From Candidatus Kuenenia stuttgartensis (GTDB lineage: Bacteria; Planctomycetota; Planctomycetia; Isosphaerales; Isosphaeraceae), in contig CAMCFM010000121.1 in assembly GCA_945874095.1 (NCBI GenBank), positions 1-9,773 of the forward strand: a stretch of DNA of 9,773 nucleotides, in the 5' to 3' direction. The notes below the pieces were generated by a model. The model was not told the DNA's origin and did not search any database. It saw nothing but the letters and a program-made list of their open reading frames with translations. Numbering within the stretch: the first letter of the stretch is position 1; the number at the start of each line of letters is the position of its first letter. A program made the translations under genes and the position numbers. This document shows, one piece after another, positions 6,039 through 9,773 of this stretch.

Positions 6039-6548
6039 TTACAATTCCTCATTCAAAGTACATAAACCTGCGAAAAGTGGGCTTTTGCGTTCATGTGTCA
6101 GCAGCCATCGCTTGCGATGCAAGCCGCCTGCAAAGCCTGTCAATGATCCATTTGAGCCAATCACACGATGGCATGGAACGATGATTAATAAAGGGTTTCT
6201 CGATAATGCCATCCCTACGGCTCTGGAAGCTCCCTGCTTATTCACCTTCCGTGCCATGGCTTCATAAGTCTCTGTCTGGCCACAAACGATATTGGCCAAC
6301 GCAGCCCTGATTTCCGTTTGAAAAATGGTCGGGGCTGGAACCAAAGGCAAATGAAATTCTGTTTCTGGATGCTCAAAATACGCAGAGACCTGGCGGACGG
6401 ATTCCGCCAGGTGCTCTGGGATATCATGATTTGCACCCAATACTACATCATTATTGAATTCCAGTTTCGTAATAAACTGGTCATCAGCTGAAATGACGAT
6501 TCTGCCGATGACCGTTTTCAACGAACTCTGAAAGACTTCAGAACTCAT
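6039..6548 (-). CDS. ogt: Methylated-DNA--[protein]-cysteine S-methyltransferase (O6-alkylguanine-DNA alkyltransferase)
   Basis: A suicide DNA-repair protein that moves the alkyl group from O6-alkylguanine (or O4-alkylthymine) in DNA to its own cysteine. The 169 residues match the usual Ogt length. The N-terminal part (1-75) is the poorly conserved ribonuclease-like domain. The C-terminal part has FQTEIRAAL, SRAVGMALSRNP, the active-site motif IIVPCHRVIG with Cys126, and GSLTGFAGGLHRKRWLL. Two positions differ from the usual pattern: the common V-W after FQ is I-R, and the usual I-P-x-G-E-T before the helix-turn-helix is IVCGQTE. The catalytic motif is intact, so activity is expected. Its ATG overlaps the stop codon of the upstream gene (ATGA, 6545-6548), indicating translational coupling. 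Choice of Ogt over an Ada C-terminal domain rests on the absence of an AdaA part. Confidence 0.92.
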   Translation of the reverse strand: MSSEVFQSSLKTVIGRIVISADDQFITKLEFNNDVVLGANHDIPEHLAESVRQVSAYFEHPETEFHLPLVPAPTIFQTEIRAALANIVCGQTETYEAMARKVNKQGASRAVGMALSRNPLLIIVPCHRVIGSNGSLTGFAGGLHRKRWLLTHERKSPLFAGLCTLNEEL

Positions 6549-9010
6549 GGTTTGGCATGCATTTCTGGCTTAATGACAGGCACAAGCCAGACCTCGGCCA
6601 CCTGACAGCCACGGCCATTTCCGCCCACACCTGGGTCGCGATTGAATTTCAATTCCAGATTCCCATCCGCTGTCAACTCTTGGGGAATGTCAAATTCAAG
6701 CGTTTTATGAGGGTTCGGCTTCATCATCGGTGGATGAATCATCCGCCAATCTGCTACAAGCTGAATTTTGACCCGGAAATTATCGCCTGCGTATGTGACC
6801 CTCATCTTGTATTTCTGATTCTTATTGAGCTCTTTGTATTTCATGACTATGGGCTGGTCATACATGGTCTGAGCATATCGGCACCATGCAATCGGCGCTT
6901 CAAGCCGATACTCAAAGCCATTGAAAACCGAGTGACGCACTTCCGGATCATCTGCAAAGCTCTTTTCAAGAACTAGATGCGGCTGGCGTGCAGGATCGCC
7001 TAGATCATCATAAAACCCTCCAGGGCCAGGATTGGTTCGGTTCAGAAGCGTTGAAATCGCTTCCAGTCGTTCCTGATCTGTCTTTAATCCCTGAATGCCC
7101 TGCAATTGCGGCACCAGCCAGGGGCGGTCGTTCAGTGGAATATCGATACGATCCTGACTTGTCCCACGGCCTGGCATCCCATGATATTTAACCGTAGCAA
7201 GTTGCATTTTAGCGGTCTGGAACAAGCTGTCGGCCAGTTCGTTCACGCGATTACGCAATTCTGGGGCCACCATTTCGGTGTCACTGGTCTGCAATCTGGC
7301 AATCGCTTTCACCAGATAAGAATTGGTTTTATTCATCGTAGTTTGACGCAGCAAGGCTTCAGCCTCTTGCTGGCGAGCCGTTTCAGAGATTAATCGCTGA
7401 CGAAGCCATGCGTCGTAATAGGCCCTGTAAAGTGGCTGCTGGAATCTCCAGTTCCGTAATACACCTGGCGAAGCCGACTTTTCCATGGATTGAAATTGCT
7501 GGAGGGTGGTTTCGACTCCCGTGTTGGCAATCAAAGAGCCTCGCCAGTTGTTTTCAAGCTGAATCAAGGCTTCAGCGAATCCATCCTGATATTCCGGTCC
7601 GATAAAAAACTTCGAGTAATCTCTTAAAATGGATCGCACGGAAGCCTCTGGATCCCAGGCCAAACCGCTCCAGATGATTTTATTGACATCGTCGTGGCAG
7701 CCTTCCGAATAGGAAATGAAGCCGGTGGTATAAGGTTGATATGACTTGAAAATAGCCGCCTGATCATAAGGACGAGGATTAATCGCCTCTCGGCCCTGTG
7801 TCAGAGCAAATGCAAAGTCCCAATTCGTGACAGGATGCTGGCAACTGAGGTTGTGGGTGATATCCGGATATCCGCGAATCGGATATTTCGCAGGAATCAG
7901 TTCTCTCAAAGTCTTGAGCTCGATCAGATTCTGAGGCCCGAAAGCGATCCCTGAAAGCCACTTGGGCTGACCTTTCATGATTTCAATAAATTCATTAAAC
8001 CAGACCCGGTTGAACGACTGTGGAGACATCCACATCTGAGCCTTGGGATGATATTTCTTGAGCGAAACTGTCTGCTTTTCCAAAAGGTTCATCATGTGCA
8101 TGGGCCGCATGTGGCCTGGATCGCCTCCAGGTACAAAAACTACGTCAATCCTGGGCAGAACCTTAAAAACTTCCGCCCATTCTTTGAGTGCAAATTCCAC
8201 CATGGACGGATCGGAATAATCGCCATCAATCGCTGGGTACCAGATCCAGAGGTCAATGCCGTAATCATCTGCCAGTTTGGACATCTTGACCATCATTTCC
8301 AGAGGAGGTCTTGGAAAATGAAGGCTGTCGGCATCGTCGTCCGATCGCGGCGGAATCAGCTCAATGGCGTTGGTTCCAAATGCAATCAGATCACGATAAT
8401 ATTGCTCCCACTGGTCGATATCCCAGGCATCGTAGGAATTTGTTTTGGGGCGATAGCCAAGCTGGTGTCCGCGAATCTTGGTTTTGGGCGACGAAACAAT
8501 TTTCAGTGGCTGGGTTAGTGCGACCCGATCACGCGTCAGGTTCAATTCACGCAGCAATCGACCGAGACCAAACAGGACTCCACGATCGTCGTGGCCAATC
8601 ACATAAATTCTCGAAGGCTTCTCAAGACTATAAATGGCAAAGCCTTCCGCCTGATTTGCAACGGGCTGTGTTTTCAGAACTGCCGGAAACGCTGCTGACT
8701 GAGCCTCCGTAAGCACATGGATTTCTGGAAGATTCTGGCCCGGATCATGGCCGATTACCAGCTTTACGCGGGTTCGGTGGTGAATCTCTTCCACAAGCAT
8801 CTGCACGGCTTTTTGGAAGTGCCGAGAAGTACCTGGCCCATGCACGACATGTGCATTTGTAAAGTCTGTTGCACGGGCGGGCACATGGAAAAACAGGCCG
8901 CAAAGCAGGCTGATTGGGTATAGAAGTTTACGGTTGATGCAGAGTGTGTGGTGGCAGGATGCAATCATGAATTCGTTGCCAATTCGCGTGGGGAATGAGT
9001 CTTGATACAT
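6545..9010 (-). CDS. Large exported glycoside-hydrolase-like protein, family not assigned
   Basis: An 821-residue protein with a signal peptide (hydrophobic core about 30-43, likely cleavage after PARA at 47). Residues about 50-165 resemble the accessory zincin-like domain found before GH20, GH67 and GH84 catalytic domains (EGFAIYSLEKPSRIYVIGHD, then RGVLFGLGRLLREL). Residues about 178-480 look like a TIM barrel, with RGHQLGYRPKTNSYD (180-194), ELIPPRSDDDAD (217-228), VPGGDPGH (293-300), RGYPDITHN (379-387) and SYSEGCHDDVNK (433-444). Acidic candidates for catalysis are Asp297 and Glu437; this is inference. Residues about 480-610 are mostly helical and about 695-815 look beta-rich, possibly carbohydrate binding. 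I recall similar unnamed proteins in planctomycetes, Verrucomicrobia and Bacteroidetes annotated as alpha-glucuronidase-like; the substrate is unknown. The start may instead be ATG at 8968 (Met15), which gives a more usual signal peptide. Neither start has a clear Shine-Dalgarno sequence. Confidence 0.82.
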   Translation of the reverse strand: MYQDSFPTRIGNEFMIASCHHTLCINRKLLYPISLLCGLFFHVPARATDFTNAHVVHGPGTSRHFQKAVQMLVEEIHHRTRVKLVIGHDPGQNLPEIHVLTEAQSAAFPAVLKTQPVANQAEGFAIYSLEKPSRIYVIGHDDRGVLFGLGRLLRELNLTRDRVALTQPLKIVSSPKTKIRGHQLGYRPKTNSYDAWDIDQWEQYYRDLIAFGTNAIELIPPRSDDDADSLHFPRPPLEMMVKMSKLADDYGIDLWIWYPAIDGDYSDPSMVEFALKEWAEVFKVLPRIDVVFVPGGDPGHMRPMHMMNLLEKQTVSLKKYHPKAQMWMSPQSFNRVWFNEFIEIMKGQPKWLSGIAFGPQNLIELKTLRELIPAKYPIRGYPDITHNLSCQHPVTNWDFAFALTQGREAINPRPYDQAAIFKSYQPYTTGFISYSEGCHDDVNKIIWSGLAWDPEASVRSILRDYSKFFIGPEYQDGFAEALIQLENNWRGSLIANTGVETTLQQFQSMEKSASPGVLRNWRFQQPLYRAYYDAWLRQRLISETARQQEAEALLRQTTMNKTNSYLVKAIARLQTSDTEMVAPELRNRVNELADSLFQTAKMQLATVKYHGMPGRGTSQDRIDIPLNDRPWLVPQLQGIQGLKTDQERLEAISTLLNRTNPGPGGFYDDLGDPARQPHLVLEKSFADDPEVRHSVFNGFEYRLEAPIAWCRYAQTMYDQPIVMKYKELNKNQKYKMRVTYAGDNFRVKIQLVADWRMIHPPMMKPNPHKTLEFDIPQELTADGNLELKFNRDPGVGGNGRGCQVAEVWLVPVIKPEMHAKP

Positions 9011-9054
9011 TCGAGTTTTGACTGGTTGATCGGCGAGTGCGGTCTCTCTGATTC

Positions 9055-9083
9055 AGAATAGCGGTGCCGGATGGCTGATGCAA
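9055..9083 (-). promoter_or_regulatory. Candidate promoter for the glycoside-hydrolase-like gene and ogt
   Basis: Read on the minus strand, TTGCAT (plus 9078-9083) and TATTCT (plus 9055-9060) are spaced 17 bases and could be -35 and -10 elements, with a start near 9048 and a leader of about 38 bases. The -35 match is moderate, and no other convincing pair is seen. Confidence 0.3.
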
Positions 9084-9097
9084 CGTGTTTGGTGGAG

Positions 9098-9113
9098 GAA
9101 CTTAGGTAAGTTC
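9098..9113. promoter_or_regulatory. 16-bp perfect palindrome in the divergent spacer, candidate operator
   Basis: GAACTTA-GG-TAAGTTC has two perfect 7-bp arms with a 2-base centre, as expected for a site bound by a dimeric repressor or activator. It lies upstream of the candidate minus-strand promoter and 123 bases before the ychF start. The remainder of the 9011-9236 spacer holds no gene I can support, and I found no good plus-strand promoter for ychF. Confidence 0.45.
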
Positions 9114-9236
9114 AGGGCGAGTCTGTTCTAAACGCTCAAGATTTGATAAGATACCTTGAAATGAATGGGTTGAGCGATGTTCAAGTGGATGGACGTGGTT
9201 CAACAATCAGACAGAAGAAAATGAGTCAGGGGCACT

Positions 9237-9773
9237 ATGAAAGCTGGAATTGTTGGTCTGCCGAATGTAGGAAAAAGCACCCTTTTCAATGCCCTGACGA
9301 GCACGAAGTCAGCACAGGCGGCCAATTATCCGTTTTGTACGATTGAGCCAAACGAAGGCATCGTAGCGGTTCCAGACCCTCGTCTGCTCAGGATCCAGAA
9401 ATATATCCCCACTCAAAGGGTGGTCCCGACGGCCCTGAAACTGGTCGACATTGCCGGTATCGTAAAAGGTGCCAGCGAAGGTCAGGGACTTGGGAACAAG
9501 TTTTTGAGCCACATTCGGGAAGTGGACGCGATTATCCAGGTTGTCCGCTGTTTTGAAGATCCTGACGTGGTGCACGTCGCAGGCACGGTGAACCCGCTGG
9601 CCGACATCGAAACCATTGAAATGGAGTTGATGCTGGCTGATATCCAGACTCTGGAAAACGCCTTGCCCAAGTCAGAACGAACGGCTAAGAGTGGCGACAA
9701 AGAGGCCAAGCTCAGAGTGGAAGCGATCAAGAAATGCCTGGAGCATCTTGCGACCGATCAGCCTTTGAGAAAG
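9237..9773 (+). CDS. ychF: YchF/OLA1-type translation-associated GTPase/ATPase (N-terminal 179 residues; runs off the window)
   Basis: A universally conserved, ribosome-associated nucleotidase of the Obg-HflX group; family members bind ATP in preference to GTP. The reading frame is open from ATG at 9237 to the last base, so the 3' half (rest of the G domain and the TGS domain) lies outside. Visible motifs are the P-loop GLPNVGKST (residues 7-15), the switch I region NYPFCTIEPNEG, and the G3/switch II region DIAGIVKGASEGQGLGNKFL with its start at the usual DxxG. RCFEDPDVVHVAGTVNPLADIETI and ELMLADI follow as in YchF. AGGGG at 9228-9232, four bases before ATG, is a short-spaced ribosome binding site that fixes the start. 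It is divergent from the glycoside-hydrolase-like gene. Confidence 0.96.
   Translation, partial: MKAGIVGLPNVGKSTLFNALTSTKSAQAANYPFCTIEPNEGIVAVPDPRLLRIQKYIPTQRVVPTALKLVDIAGIVKGASEGQGLGNKFLSHIREVDAIIQVVRCFEDPDVVHVAGTVNPLADIETIEMELMLADIQTLENALPKSERTAKSGDKEAKLRVEAIKKCLEHLATDQPLRK

Noticed and set aside
8048..8518. 156-codon plus-strand frame inside the glycoside-hydrolase-like gene
   Set aside because: Antisense shadow of a long coding region; composition is that of a reversed reading frame, with no domain-like pattern.
9143..9171. TTGATA at 9143-9148 as a -35 element for ychF
   Set aside because: No acceptable -10 element lies 16-18 bases downstream.
9143..9346. 67-codon plus-strand frame overlapping the start of ychF
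   Set aside because: It runs out of frame through the ychF P-loop region and has no ribosome binding site; the upstream part is only 31 codons of unremarkable sequence.
1..9773. Mobile elements, CRISPR arrays, tRNA or rRNA genes, phage or defence genes
   Set aside because: No direct-repeat arrays, transposase-like frames, terminal inverted repeats or tRNA-like cloverleaf sequences were seen on either strand.

Overview
The window looks like chromosomal DNA from a bacterium of the phylum Planctomycetota, with roughly half G+C by eye. The main pointer is a small exported protein of the TIGR03067 type, a family known mostly from planctomycetes. A large secreted sugar-enzyme-like protein and a SUF-type iron-sulfur cluster fit this. 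Genus cannot be decided from the sequence alone.

Layout, left to right. (1) Positions 1-4092, plus strand: an iron-sulfur cluster assembly locus with the end of sufB, then sufD, a two-domain rhodanese-type sulfurtransferase, sufE, and an unusual fusion of a Rieske [2Fe-2S] domain to a MIP18/SufT-type (DUF59) domain. It closes with a clear terminator at 4112-4139. A second clear terminator lies inside the locus, between the rhodanese and sufE. (2) Positions 4142-5235, minus strand: a Nudix hydrolase and a small exported Dabb-domain protein. (3) Positions 5496-5924, plus strand: a single TIGR03067-type exported protein with its own candidate promoter and a strong hairpin terminator. (4) Positions 6039-9010, minus strand: a two-gene unit in which an 821-residue exported glycoside-hydrolase-like protein overlaps, by ATGA, the start of an O6-alkylguanine-DNA alkyltransferase. 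(5) Positions 9237-9773, plus strand: the first 179 codons of ychF, running off the window and divergent from unit 4. A 16-bp palindrome sits in the divergent spacer.

How the genes work together: SufB and SufD form the scaffold on which the cluster is built. SufE normally relays persulfide sulfur from the cysteine desulfurase SufS to SufB. MIP18/SufT-type domains act in cluster maturation or delivery. SufC and SufS are not in the window; SufC is not between sufB and sufD, and a rhodanese stands between sufD and sufE. The other genes are single housekeeping or accessory genes without an evident shared pathway.

I saw no tRNA, rRNA, CRISPR array, insertion sequence or phage gene. No stretch above 300 bases lacks a gene; the longest spacers (5236-5495 and 9011-9236) are both divergent promoter regions. 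I do not see a convincing new defence or mobile system. The most unusual items are the Rieske-SufT fusion, the composition of the SUF locus, and the coupling of a secreted glycosidase-like gene to a DNA-repair gene.
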